64,000 nt of DNA. It comes from an uncultured Roseicyclus sp. (GTDB lineage Bacteria; Pseudomonadota; Alphaproteobacteria; Rhodobacterales; Rhodobacteraceae). Where the stretch lies: positions 1,088,819 through 1,152,818 of the forward strand of contig CANMRT010000002.1 in assembly GCA_947500415.1 (NCBI GenBank), written 5' to 3'. The translations under genes and the position numbers were made by a program. Numbering within the stretch: the first letter of the stretch is position 1; each line of letters opens with the position of its first letter. Below are positions 43,354-52,171 of the stretch, in pieces. A model generated the notes under the pieces. That model saw only the letters and a program-made list of their open reading frames with translations. It did not search any database and was not told the origin of the DNA.

Positions 43354-44270
43354 GCGCGCCTTCCCCAACCGCCCCCGGAGCGCTGAATTGGATGCTCATC
43401 CTTAGCCTGGGCGTGATCTGGGGCACCGCATTCATGGGCGTATCCACGGCGCTGACCGGGCTGACGCCCTGGTGGGTTACCGCCGGGCGCGTTGGATTGG
43501 CGGCGTTGATTCTGATCCCCATAGGAGCGGCGATGGGTCAGGGCATCACCCAGATCAAAGGGGCCAGGGTCTGGGCCTTCGTCGGCTTTATCGGCGTATT
43601 TTCAACGGCCTTGCCCTTTGCTCTCCTTAGTTGGGGCTTGACGCAAGTGCCTTCAGCCTTTGCGGGCGTTGCAATGGGATCGGTGCCTTTGCTGGTCCTG
43701 CCACTCGTCGCCCTGTTCTCCCCGGATGAAGGCATCGGACCACGCCGGATCATCGGGGTGGGTTTGGGCTTTGCGGGGCTTCTGGTTTTGATGGGGCCCG
43801 GCGCCTTTGGGGAGGGCACATTGGCCGGTCGCCTGGCGTGCGTCGGTGCAGCGGCTTGCTATGCTGTGGGGTCAGTAGTGACACGTCGCGCACCCAAGAT
43901 ACCGCCCGTGGCCTTTGCTGCTGGAAGCATGGCGATTGGTGCGGTTGTTCTTGTTCCTCTGGCCTATCTGCTTGAGGGCGCCCCGGAACTGACCCGCCCC
44001 ACTGCGCTATGGGCCCTGTTCTACGTGGCCTTGTTTCCAACGGGGCTGGCCGCAATCATCCGGGTGCGGGTGATCACAACGGCAGGTTCGCTGTTCATGT
44101 CGCTGACCAGCTACATGGTGCCTCTTTGGGCCGTCCTTTTCGGGGTGACCATCATGGGCGAGGCCTTGCCGCCCCAACTCTTCTGGGCGCTTGGGCTGAT
44201 TTTGTTCGGGATCGGCATCAGCCAATCCCGATCCATTGCTCAGCAGCTGCGCCCGAGAACCAGAACGTAA
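43350..44270 (+). CDS. EamA/DMT-family transporter
   Basis: A 306-residue membrane protein with ten helices in two EamA repeats (WMLILSLGVIWGTAFMGVST; repeat two from GRLACVGAAACYAVGSV). The start is GTG at 43350, overlapping the upstream stop (GTGA). DMT proteins export metabolites or amino acids; the substrate is not predictable. The 3' end overlaps the convergent CAP-domain gene by 31 bases. Confidence 0.85.
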   Translation: MSAPSPTAPGALNWMLILSLGVIWGTAFMGVSTALTGLTPWWVTAGRVGLAALILIPIGAAMGQGITQIKGARVWAFVGFIGVFSTALPFALLSWGLTQVPSAFAGVAMGSVPLLVLPLVALFSPDEGIGPRRIIGVGLGFAGLLVLMGPGAFGEGTLAGRLACVGAAACYAVGSVVTRRAPKIPPVAFAAGSMAIGAVVLVPLAYLLEGAPELTRPTALWALFYVALFPTGLAAIIRVRVITTAGSLFMSLTSYMVPLWAVLFGVTIMGEALPPQLFWALGLILFGIGISQSRSIAQQLRPRTRT

Positions 44271-44731
44271 TAACGACCGGCACTGGCGAAGCCATACTGT
44301 GTGGCCTGTGCGGCAAGGATGTTCCGGCGGTGCCCGCGCGATGCCATCCAATCCGTGAAGACCTGCTGCACACTACCTTGACCGTAAGCAATATTTTCAG
44401 CCGCGAAACAGGCAGAATAGTTGGCCGCACGGGTGCGAGTGGTCAACGTCGAACCACCTGACCCATTGTGCCCAAAATTGCCGGTGCGCGCCATGTCATC
44501 CGCATGGGCTTGGGCTGCTGCCTGAAGCGCCGCCGAATGACCCAACGGTCGGGTCAAACCGTTCTGCGCCCGCAGCGCAGAAAGCCGTGCACCGACGGCA
44601 GCGATGTTCGCGCTTTGCGCAAAGCTGAGGCGTTCAGTTCCGCCGGATGCATCACGGCTGGTGACGGTGGGCGCGCAGGCCGCAGCGGCCAGTGTAAGGG
44701 CCGCAATGGCGGCGATGGCACGGATCTTCAT
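44240..44731 (-). CDS. CAP (SCP/PR1) domain protein, probably exported
   Basis: A 163-residue protein. The N-terminus is a signal peptide (IRAIAAIAALTLAAAACAP) ending in a Cys that may make it a lipoprotein, although the lipobox is atypical. The CAP domain shows NGLTRPLGHSAALQAAAQAHA, AENIAYGQGSVQQVFTDWM and SRGHRRNIL. CAP proteins act outside the cytoplasm; the bacterial role is mostly unknown. The ATG at 44731 was chosen because upstream residues lack a signal. Confidence 0.83.
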   Translation of the reverse strand: MKIRAIAAIAALTLAAAACAPTVTSRDASGGTERLSFAQSANIAAVGARLSALRAQNGLTRPLGHSAALQAAAQAHADDMARTGNFGHNGSGGSTLTTRTRAANYSACFAAENIAYGQGSVQQVFTDWMASRGHRRNILAAQATQYGFASAGRYYVLVLGRSC

Positions 44732-44922
44732 GTGTCCCGATCCCTTGTTTTTGCTCGATGCTTTGCAAAATGCCTGAGCGGAATTGCCCGGGCAAGCCTG
44801 ATGACGCAAGCCTTTGAAGAGCATGTGGATAAAACTTGGGATAAACTTGGGCGGGATTGTGAAACCCGACCAATTTGGCGGATAGTTGCGCGAGTTTCCT
44901 AAAAATTGTTCGAAATACATAA

Positions 44923-46263
44923 TCATGAATGGTCGGCAAGCTCTTGCGCAAGCTGGCGTTGGCGCTGCAAATGGGGCGTCAGGTCGGTCGACGCGATACG
45001 CCCCTCAGCCACCACGCGGCGCCCTTCGACAAAGAGATCCCTCACCTTTCGTGGACCTGCCAGCAGCAAAGCGGCCATGTCCCAGCTGCCTGCCGCTTCC
45101 ACACCCGACATGTCCCAGATCGCCAGATCAGCCCGGAAGCCCACCGTGATCTGCCCAATCTCGGCCCCGCGTCCCAACACCTCCGCGCCACCGCGCGTGG
45201 CGATGCGCAAAGCCTCTCGCGCCGACATGGCCGAGGGGCCGTGGGCGACCCGTTGCAGCAGCATCGTCTGTCGCGCTTCGTCCACCAGAGATCCCGCATC
45301 ATTTGATGCCGAGCCATCCACACCAAGCCCCACTTTCACGCCCGCATCCCGCATCGCTCGTACTGGAGCTATCCCCGAGGCGAGGCGGCAATTGGAACAT
45401 GGGCAATGGGCCACGCCCGTTCCACTTTGTGCAAAGAGGTTAATCTCGGACCCATCCAGTTTTACGCAATGGGCGTGCCACACGTCATCCCCGGTCCAGC
45501 CGAGGTCCTCGGCATATTGGCCGGGGCGACAGCCGAATTTCTCCAACGAATAGGCAATATCTTCATCGTTTTCAGCAAGATGGGTGTGCAGCATCACGCC
45601 CTTGTCGCGGGCCAGCACCGCCGCGTCGCGCATCAATTCACGGCTGACCGAGAACGGCGAACAGGGTGCTACGCCCACACGGCACATGGAACCGGGCGAA
45701 GGGTCGTGGAAGGCGTCGATCACGCGGATGCAATCCTCGAGGATCGCGGCCTCCTCCTCCACCAGACTATCCGGCGGCAAGCCCCCATCACTTTCACCGA
45801 TGGACATGGCCCCGCGTGTCGGGTGGAACCGCAAACCGATCTCCGCGGCGGCCTCTATCGTATCATCCAGCCGTGCGCCATTGGGGTAGAGGTAGAGGTG
45901 ATCGGAGGATGTCGTGCAGCCCGACAGCGCCAGTTCCGCCAGCCCAACCGCAGCGGATGTCCGTATATGATCCGGGGTGAACCGCGCCCAGATCGGGTAG
46001 AGCGTTTGCAGCCACCCAAACAACGCCGCATCCTGCGCGCCCGGCACGGCGCGGGTCAGCGTTTGATAAAAATGATGGTGCGTGTTCACGAGGCCCGGCG
46101 TCACCAGACACCCGCTGCAATCGAGCACCTCGGCCGCTGATAGCCCCGTGCCGACCGCCGAAATCTGACCGTTTTTCAGGAGGATATCGGCACCAGAAAG
46201 CTCCTCGCCCGCATCATTCATCGTCAGGGCAAGACCGACGTCTTTCAGCAGAACCTCAGCCAT
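44923..46263 (-). CDS. 8-oxoguanine deaminase (amidohydrolase family)
   Basis: A 446-residue metal-dependent hydrolase of the ATZ/TRZ family. Metal-binding motifs are the HHH at 62-64 in VNTHHHFYQTL, the distal His in LHTHLAENDED, HAHCVKLDG and the Asp in GLGVDGSASNDAG. Sequence is typical of 8-oxoguanine deaminases, which convert oxidised guanine to urate for purine catabolism. The ATG at 46263 overlaps the phosphatase stop by eight bases. Confidence 0.86.
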   Translation of the reverse strand: MAEVLLKDVGLALTMNDAGEELSGADILLKNGQISAVGTGLSAAEVLDCSGCLVTPGLVNTHHHFYQTLTRAVPGAQDAALFGWLQTLYPIWARFTPDHIRTSAAVGLAELALSGCTTSSDHLYLYPNGARLDDTIEAAAEIGLRFHPTRGAMSIGESDGGLPPDSLVEEEAAILEDCIRVIDAFHDPSPGSMCRVGVAPCSPFSVSRELMRDAAVLARDKGVMLHTHLAENDEDIAYSLEKFGCRPGQYAEDLGWTGDDVWHAHCVKLDGSEINLFAQSGTGVAHCPCSNCRLASGIAPVRAMRDAGVKVGLGVDGSASNDAGSLVDEARQTMLLQRVAHGPSAMSAREALRIATRGGAEVLGRGAEIGQITVGFRADLAIWDMSGVEAAGSWDMAALLLAGPRKVRDLFVEGRRVVAEGRIASTDLTPHLQRQRQLAQELADHS

Positions 46264-47068
46264 GGATCGCCTCCTGCACCAATGCCATCGCCTCGGCATG
46301 GAGCGCGGGCGACGACGCCGCAATCGCGCGTCCCCCTTCGTGGACCGGGCCACCATCCCAATCTGTCACAATGCCGCCCGCCGCCTGAATGACCGCAATA
46401 GGTGCCGCAATGTCGTAGGCGTTCAGCCCTGCCTCGATCACCAGATCAATCTGCCCCGCCGCCAGCAGCGCATAGGCGTAGCAATCACAGCCATAACGAG
46501 TCAGCTGCACTTGGTCGCGCACGGCCTCGAACCCCGCGCGATCCTCCGCTGTGCCGACCTCCGGGAAGGTGGTGAACAACGTGGCCTCGGCGAGCGAAGC
46601 CGCCGGAGAAACCCCCAACGACCGCGAACCCTGCGGCCCGGACATCAATGCGCGCCCGAAGCCACCCTCAAATCGCTCTCCGATATAGGGCTGGTCGATG
46701 ATCCCGTAGATCGGACCATCCAAATTATTCAACGAAATCAACACACCCCAAGTCGGCGTGCCTGAGACAAACCCGCGCGTGCCGTCGATGGGGTCGAGCA
46801 CCCAGGTCAGGCCCGTGGTGCCGTCCTGCGCGCCCTCTTCCTCGCCCAAAACCGCATCATCGGGGCGCAATTTGGCCAAGACTGCCCGCATAGCCGCCTC
46901 CGCCGCGCGGTCTGCCACCGTGACGGGATCATAGCTGTCGGCTTCTTTGGAGGTCGTGCCCAAGGATCCGCCCCGAAAATGCGGCAGGATCGCTGCTCGC
47001 GCAGCATCTGCCATCGCATGGGCGCAGGCCATCAGCTCGGCCTGGTGGTCAGGTGAAATATCTCTCAT
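46256..47068 (-). CDS. Inositol monophosphatase family protein, probably histidinol-phosphatase
   Basis: A 270-residue IMPase-fold phosphatase. Metal motifs are GEEEGAQDG, WVLDPIDGTRGFVSGTPTWG and NAYDIAAP. The DPIDGTRGFVSG pattern is that of HisN-type histidinol phosphatases more than of inositol phosphatases; the histidine role is inferred. The ATG at 47068 begins the domain. Overlap with the 8-oxoguanine deaminase gene shows they are co-translated, an odd pairing. Confidence 0.83.
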   Translation of the reverse strand: MRDISPDHQAELMACAHAMADAARAAILPHFRGGSLGTTSKEADSYDPVTVADRAAEAAMRAVLAKLRPDDAVLGEEEGAQDGTTGLTWVLDPIDGTRGFVSGTPTWGVLISLNNLDGPIYGIIDQPYIGERFEGGFGRALMSGPQGSRSLGVSPAASLAEATLFTTFPEVGTAEDRAGFEAVRDQVQLTRYGCDCYAYALLAAGQIDLVIEAGLNAYDIAAPIAVIQAAGGIVTDWDGGPVHEGGRAIAASSPALHAEAMALVQEAIHG

Positions 47069-47139
47069 CGCGCGGCCCCGGTTTCCGTTGTCACCGGGGT
47101 GCACCGGGCCGCGCATCAGGTCAAGTCAGGCCGTGGCCC

Positions 47140-47526
47140 TCAGGCGGCGGCGCTATCGGACAAAACGCGCGCCAATTCGAACAGGCGGCGGCGCTGGTTT
47201 TCCGGGATCGCATAGTAGGATCGCACAAGCTCCAACGCTTCCTTGTCGGCCAACAGATCATTGGGAAGCCCGTTTGCTTCGGCCTCGGTGTGACCTTCCG
47301 AGCCCTCGGCTTCCATGCCTTCGAAGAAATAGGCAACTGGCACCGACAGGGCCACGCCCACATCCCAAAGCCGCGAAGCCGAAACACGGTTCATGCCCGT
47401 CTCATACTTCTGAATCTGTTGGAACTTGATACCAACCTGCGCGGCCAATTGCTGTTGGGTCATGCCCACCATCCAGCGGCGATGGCGGATACGCTTGCCA
47501 ACGTGAACGTCAATCGGATGCTTCAC
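47140..47526 (-). CDS. XRE-family transcriptional regulator
   Basis: A 128-residue helix-turn-helix protein. The HTH (GMTQQQLAAQVGIKFQQIQK) is the highly conserved roseobacter type, with IQKYETGMNRVSASRL directly after it. The start is GTG at 47526, supported by GAGGGAGAGGCC and by family similarity beginning there (VKHPIDVHVGKRIRHRR). The C-terminal part lacks an effector domain. Its targets are unknown. Confidence 0.87.
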   Translation of the reverse strand: MKHPIDVHVGKRIRHRRWMVGMTQQQLAAQVGIKFQQIQKYETGMNRVSASRLWDVGVALSVPVAYFFEGMEAEGSEGHTEAEANGLPNDLLADKEALELVRSYYAIPENQRRRLFELARVLSDSAAA

Positions 47527-47750
47527 AAGGCCTCTCCCTCGATAGAACACGGCCGTCCGTTACAACATCGCCAGCTTGCGCCAGTGCCGCGGTCTGAAGG
47601 CGGCATTGTGATGAACCAAGGGTAGTGCTGTGCGCGATCTAATCAATGAATGGTTGTATTTTTTTGCATCGCTGCCGCATGGGCGTGTCTGGCCAAGGGT
47701 CGTTCGACCGTTTAGGCCAGCATAAACACGGCGGTGAAAGGGCCAAAACC

Positions 47751-48713
47751 ATGCGCGCATTTGTAGTGTCGGATCATGCAGTTGCCCCCCAAGTGGCAGA
47801 TGTGGCGGAGCCTTCGCCCGGCCCCGGACAGGTCAAGATCCGCATCAAAGCATGTGGTCTGAACTTCGCGGATCTTCTGATGGCCAAAGGCACTTATCAG
47901 GACACGCCCGCCCTACCCTTCACGTTGGGAATGGAGATTGCGGGTGTTGTTGAGGCCCACGGCGAAGGCGTGACGCACCCCGCAATCGGCGCGCGGGTCG
48001 CCGTGTTTGAAGGCGCAGGTGGACTGGCCGAAGCCGGCGTCTTCGCCGCTTCGCGATGCGTGGAAATCCCCGATGAGATGCCTTTCGATCAGGCGGCGGG
48101 CTTCATCGTCGCCTATGGGACCTCGCACCTCGCGCTGACCGACCGGGCGCATTTGAAAGCCGGGGAACGCCTGTTGGTTCTGGGGGCCGCCGGTGGCGTG
48201 GGCCTGACCGCCGTGGAACTGGGGGCCGCGATGGGGGCCGAGGTGATCGCCGTTGCGCGCGGGTCTGAAAAGCTGGCCGTCGCCAAAGCGGCGGGAGCGG
48301 CCCATGTGCTCGACAGCGAAGCAGTTGATCTGCGGGCCGAGGTCAAAGCGCTTGGCGGCGCCGACGTGGTCTATGACGCCGTGGGTGGCGACGGCTTCAA
48401 AGCCGCGATGCGCGCCACGAACCCCGGCGGGCGCATCCTTGTGATTGGCTTCGCCAGCGGGGACATCCCAAACATTCCGGCCAACCACCTGCTGGTCAAA
48501 AACATCGACGCAATCGGTTTCTACTGGGGCGGCTATTTGCGATGGGCGCCCGACCGGCTGGCAAAAAGCTTGGGCGAATTGATGGACATGTATCGTGCAG
48601 GCCAGTTGAAGCCGCACATCGGCGCAATCCGTCCGTTGGATCAGGCAGGTGAGGCGATGGACCTCCTGCGTCAGCGGAAAGTCTCTGGCAAGGTGGTTGT
48701 CACACTCGACTGA
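47751..48713 (+). CDS. NADPH:quinone oxidoreductase (zeta-crystallin-like MDR)
   Basis: A 320-residue zinc-free MDR enzyme: GroES-like start MRAFVVSDHAVAPQV, QOR signature GLNFADLLMAKGTYQ and NADPH motif LGAAGGVGLTAVELGA. It reduces quinones or related carbonyls with NADPH in the cytoplasm. The ATG at 47751 is the conserved start; the upstream frame has no similarity. Confidence 0.87.
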   Translation: MRAFVVSDHAVAPQVADVAEPSPGPGQVKIRIKACGLNFADLLMAKGTYQDTPALPFTLGMEIAGVVEAHGEGVTHPAIGARVAVFEGAGGLAEAGVFAASRCVEIPDEMPFDQAAGFIVAYGTSHLALTDRAHLKAGERLLVLGAAGGVGLTAVELGAAMGAEVIAVARGSEKLAVAKAAGAAHVLDSEAVDLRAEVKALGGADVVYDAVGGDGFKAAMRATNPGGRILVIGFASGDIPNIPANHLLVKNIDAIGFYWGGYLRWAPDRLAKSLGELMDMYRAGQLKPHIGAIRPLDQAGEAMDLLRQRKVSGKVVVTLD

Positions 48714-48835
48714 TCAATTCCTGCCGCCGATCGAATTTCCAGCGCTGCTTGGGGATCTATGCTAGCGTCCGTATCTTCGGTGCCCGGATCTGGCGATATT
48801 GCCGTACAGCACCCACGTTTAAGGCCTCTCCGGAC

Positions 48836-49210
48836 ATGGAATCCGCGCGACATCCGATATCGTTCATTGCGATCAATGACGCAGACGCCGCAAAGGTATT
48901 TTACCGCGATACGCTTGGGCTGGATCTGATAGAACAATCGCCGTTTGCCTTGGTCTTTTTCGACGGCCCGCACATGCTGCGCGTTCAAATTGTGCCGGGC
49001 TACAACCCGCCAACACACACCGCATATGGTTGGCGCGTTAGTGATATTGAGCAGGCTATGCGCATACTGACCGGCAAAGGCGTGCAATTCTTGCAGTTCG
49101 AAGGCCTCACTCAATCTGCGGAAGGCGTTTGGTCAACGCCCGACAAAAGCAAGATCGCGTGGTTTCGGGACCCCTGCGGCAACACGCTGTCAGTGACCCA
49201 GTTTTCCTGA
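48836..49210 (+). CDS. VOC (glyoxalase/bleomycin resistance) family protein
   Basis: A 124-residue VOC-fold protein: PISFIAINDADAAKVFYRD, TLGLDLIEQSPFALVFFDG and IAWFRDPCGNTLSVTQ cover the paired beta-alpha-beta-beta-beta modules. Metal-coordinating residues are spread and not certain. The ATG at 48836 begins the fold. Function unknown; it stands alone between a quinone reductase and a convergent LysR gene. Confidence 0.8.
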   Translation: MESARHPISFIAINDADAAKVFYRDTLGLDLIEQSPFALVFFDGPHMLRVQIVPGYNPPTHTAYGWRVSDIEQAMRILTGKGVQFLQFEGLTQSAEGVWSTPDKSKIAWFRDPCGNTLSVTQFS

Positions 49211-49229
49211 GCCGGGTGTCAGAAGCCCC

Positions 49230-50084
49230 TTACATCGCGCGATAGGACTGCCGCAGGTAGCCAACCAATGCGTCCAGGGGTTCGGTCCGAACCAGATCCG
49301 TGCGGTACATGTTGATCTGGATGCGCGGCAACACTGGCAGCGCGCCGTTGTGTTCAATCTTCTCGGCATAGGGGGATTCGGTGCCCTCGATGATCGCGTG
49401 AACCGCAAGATCCGCACTGACAGTCGCCTCAACGGTACGGATCGAGTCTGCCTCCACCGCCAATTCCCAACTGATGCCCGCCGTATCCAGCGCCGAAAGC
49501 GCCGGACCACGGAAGATGCACGCATCTTCCAGCGCCAGTGGCAGCGGGCGTTGCCGCCACATTTGCCCACCCTTCGCGCCGACCCAGACCATGGGCCGTT
49601 CCAACAGTGTCTCACCCCCCCGGTCCAGATCTTCCTCGGTGGTCAGGATCACGTCGACCTCGCCCCGCGCGAAGGCAGCCTTCAGGTTGATCGTGCCCAT
49701 CGACAAAAGCTGCACCCGCATCCGCGGAAAGGCTTTGTTGAACCGTTGCAGCACTTCGGGGATCGCCGGGTAAACCACATCGTGCGGCACCCCGAGTGAG
49801 ATCGTGCCCTCGTACTCCTTGGCCGTCAGTCGCCCCAGCACCTCATCGTTCAATTCCAGCATCCGGCGCGCGTAACTCAGCATCTGCTCCCCCGCGCCGG
49901 TCAGGTTCAACTTGCGCTCGGCGCGGTTGAACAGCGCCACATCCAGCGCCTCTTCCAGACGCTTAAGCTGCATCGACACGGCCGATTGCGTGAGGTTCAG
50001 AAAGCCCGAGGCTTTCGTGACACCGCCTGCGTCCACGACGGCCACAAAAGCACGCAGTGAAGTGAGATCGAGGTTCCTGGGCAT
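49230..50084 (-). CDS. LysR-family transcriptional regulator
   Basis: A 284-residue LysR protein with an N-terminal winged helix (VTKASGFLNLTQSAVSMQLK) and an effector domain (YEGTISLGVPHDVVYPAIPE). ATG at 50084 with GAGG upstream. It is divergent from a DUF1127 gene, with an inverted ATGAT/ATCAT repeat between them. No metabolic gene is adjacent, so its target is not obvious. Confidence 0.87.
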   Translation of the reverse strand: MPRNLDLTSLRAFVAVVDAGGVTKASGFLNLTQSAVSMQLKRLEEALDVALFNRAERKLNLTGAGEQMLSYARRMLELNDEVLGRLTAKEYEGTISLGVPHDVVYPAIPEVLQRFNKAFPRMRVQLLSMGTINLKAAFARGEVDVILTTEEDLDRGGETLLERPMVWVGAKGGQMWRQRPLPLALEDACIFRGPALSALDTAGISWELAVEADSIRTVEATVSADLAVHAIIEGTESPYAEKIEHNGALPVLPRIQINMYRTDLVRTEPLDALVGYLRQSYRAM

Positions 50085-50099
50085 TCATCAATCCTCGTG

Positions 50100-50119
50100 A
50101 TGATAAGGTTCACAATCAT
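50100..50119. promoter_or_regulatory. Candidate LysR operator
   Basis: The inverted repeat ATGAT-N10-ATCAT lies 16 bases from the LysR start codon, in the LysR-DUF1127 intergenic region. The size suits a LysR half-site pair. Inferred from position. Confidence 0.5.
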
Positions 50120-50206
50120 TCACTATCAAAATGTATTCGCCCGGTCCATACATCACATATCGGAATGAAACATCGTCATTTCGTCACAAATACGAAAGGA
50201 AACACA

Positions 50207-50431
50207 ATGGCTGATCTCTCCCTGTCCCGTCCCCATCACGGTTGCAGCGCTAAGTCCGCGCCCGAGGTTCGCCTGACCGTGTTCCAACGCATCGTTGGCG
50301 TGTGGCGTCAGCGTCAACACCTCGACCGGCTTGATGCCCGGATGCGGCGCGACATCGGCGTGACCGAGTCCCAGGTGCACCGCGAAGTGGAGCGTCCGAT
50401 CTGGGATGTACCTACAACCTGGCGGCTCTGA
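50207..50431 (+). CDS. DUF1127 (YjiS-like) small protein
   Basis: A 74-residue protein with the C-terminal DUF1127 helix pair (RQRQHLDRLDARMRRDIGVT). Ribosome site AAGGAAACACA before the ATG. DUF1127 proteins are small, Arg-rich and in some alphaproteobacteria affect phosphate or RNA-linked regulation; the role here is unknown. Divergent from a LysR regulator. Confidence 0.82.
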   Translation: MADLSLSRPHHGCSAKSAPEVRLTVFQRIVGVWRQRQHLDRLDARMRRDIGVTESQVHREVERPIWDVPTTWRL

Positions 50432-50568
50432 CGGCATCCAATAGGCAAAAACTATCGACTCCTATGACTTTCATAGGGGTCGCTTGCTTGAAAAATACCT
50501 CCACGTCACCGATATTCTGCCGGGACAGGCCTACGTCTCAGGCCCTGCCCTATTCTTTGGAGGACCAA

Positions 50569-51327
50569 ATGGCTGAATATCAGACGATGCGCTCCCAAGG
50601 CATTGCGACCTCCGCTGCGGAGATCGATGCCGGGCTGCGCGCCCATATGAACAAAGTCTACGCGACCATGTCGATTGGTCTGCTGGTGACATTCGCGACG
50701 GCATGGGCCTTCGGGTCGAACCCGGCGCTGCTGTCGATCCTGAATGATCCGGTGACATTCCAGCCGACCATTCTGGGTTGGATCGTGATGTTTGCCCCCC
50801 TCGGCATGATCTTCGCGTTCGGCGCGATCATCACGCGCGCGTCGGCGGCGGCAGCACAGCTCTTTTTCTACGTTTTCTCCGCCGTCATGGGCGCGTCGAT
50901 CTCGTACATCTTCGCGGTCTACACTGGCGCGTCAGTGATCCAGAGCTTCCTGGTGACGTCCGTGGCTTTCGCCTCGCTTAGCCTCTTCGGCTACGTGACC
51001 AAGCGCGACATCTCCGGCTGGGGCGCGTTCCTGTTCATGGGCCTGATCGGTGGCATCGTGTTGATGATCGTAAGCCTCGTGATGAGTGCCTTCTTCGGCA
51101 TCGTCATCCCCGGCTTTGACATCGCTATCTCGCTTATGCTGCTGCTCGTGTTCGCCGGTCTGACCGCGTACCACACGCAGACGATCAAGCAGGACTACAT
51201 CGACCATGCTCAGTATGGCGACACCGAGTGGCTTGCGAAGTCGGCCATCATGGGCGCGCTGAACCTCTACATGTCGTTCATCAACATGTTCCTGATCATC
51301 CTGAGCTTCCTCGGCAATCGCGAGTAA
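50569..51327 (+). CDS. Bax inhibitor-1/YccA-family membrane protein
   Basis: A 252-residue protein with seven helices and the family signature near the C-terminus (AYHTQTIKQDYIDHAQYG). The first 30 residues are hydrophilic. BI-1 proteins are pH-sensitive calcium-leak channels or FtsH-interacting proteins in bacteria; the role here is not established. GGAGGACCAA precedes the ATG. Ends in a strong terminator. Confidence 0.9.
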   Translation: MAEYQTMRSQGIATSAAEIDAGLRAHMNKVYATMSIGLLVTFATAWAFGSNPALLSILNDPVTFQPTILGWIVMFAPLGMIFAFGAIITRASAAAAQLFFYVFSAVMGASISYIFAVYTGASVIQSFLVTSVAFASLSLFGYVTKRDISGWGAFLFMGLIGGIVLMIVSLVMSAFFGIVIPGFDIAISLMLLLVFAGLTAYHTQTIKQDYIDHAQYGDTEWLAKSAIMGALNLYMSFINMFLIILSFLGNRE

Positions 51328-51351
51328 GCCTCAGGCGACACCAATACGAAC

Positions 51352-51380
51352 AGGGCCGGGTTCATCCCCGGCCCTTTTTC
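51352..51380 (+). terminator. Terminator of the BI-1 family gene
   Basis: GGGCCGGG and CCCGGCCC form an 8-bp stem with a short loop, followed by TTTTTC, 25 bases after the stop. Confidence 0.9.
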
Positions 51381-51514
51381 GTTGCGCTTCCCAGTTCGCT
51401 GGGGCACGGTCCGCCCACGGGGCAGCGGCGCCCCGTCAGGCCTCCGCCACCGGATCAAGGGCCCAAGGTTCCGCAATTGCGACGCTTTGGATGATCCGGA
51501 CAGGAGCCCACCCC

Positions 51515-52171
51515 ATGACCCACTTCCCGACGATCCAGCCCATCGACGTTTTGGCGCGCCTTGCCGCCGCAGACGCCCCAATCGTGTTGGACATTCGTCT
51601 GCCCGACGATGTGGCCGACGACCCCACCCGCCTGCCCGGCGCGGTTCAGATCCCCTTCGATGACCTGCAAGGCCAACTGCACCTCTGCGCCACGCGCGGG
51701 GCCATCGTTTCATGCTGGAAAGGGCTGAAGCTCAGCGCCGGGGCAACGGCTCGTTTGCGATCCCATGGGGTCAAAGCCCTGCGCATGACCGACGGACAAG
51801 TCGGGTGGCGCGCGGCAGGCCTGCCAGTGCTTAGCACCGTGGCCCCGTCCCGGATCGCCTTGCCCCTCGATGCCAGCTTGCCAGAGGCTCTGGCCGCATG
51901 GGCCTGCCTCCGCTTCGACGCGCCGCTCGCCGAACTGCTCGAAGTGCCGCGCGGTGATTTGCCCGGCGTTGTGGATCGATTCAACGCCACAGCACCCACA
52001 TCGATGCCTGACCTCCCCGGCCTGAACGCCCTGCACGGCGCAGACCACCTGATGGCTCTCGCCCTCGCCGAAGGCCCACCTTCCGCGCTTTTCCCCACCT
52101 TCGATCTCGCCTTCCGGGGCGCTCTGCGTCATGAAACCGTTATGCCCCCCGCGCAGGAGGCTCGGTCATGA
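51515..52171 (+). CDS. Rhodanese domain protein coupled to chromate transporter
   Basis: A 218-residue protein. The N-terminal rhodanese fold (APIVLDIRLPDD) has the active-site loop SCWKGLKLS with Cys67. The C-terminal region (DLPGVVDRFNATAPTSM) resembles the ChrB-type domain found next to chrA genes in roseobacters. Its stop overlaps the chrA start (ATGA). It may supply sulfur or act in chromate reduction or sensing; function inferred from position. Confidence 0.75.
   Translation: MTHFPTIQPIDVLARLAAADAPIVLDIRLPDDVADDPTRLPGAVQIPFDDLQGQLHLCATRGAIVSCWKGLKLSAGATARLRSHGVKALRMTDGQVGWRAAGLPVLSTVAPSRIALPLDASLPEALAAWACLRFDAPLAELLEVPRGDLPGVVDRFNATAPTSMPDLPGLNALHGADHLMALALAEGPPSALFPTFDLAFRGALRHETVMPPAQEARS

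Noticed and set aside
44829..44850. Direct repeat of CTTGGG spaced 12 bases near the CAP-domain gene
   Set aside because: Too short to distinguish from chance; only the adjoining exact DnaA box was kept for comment.
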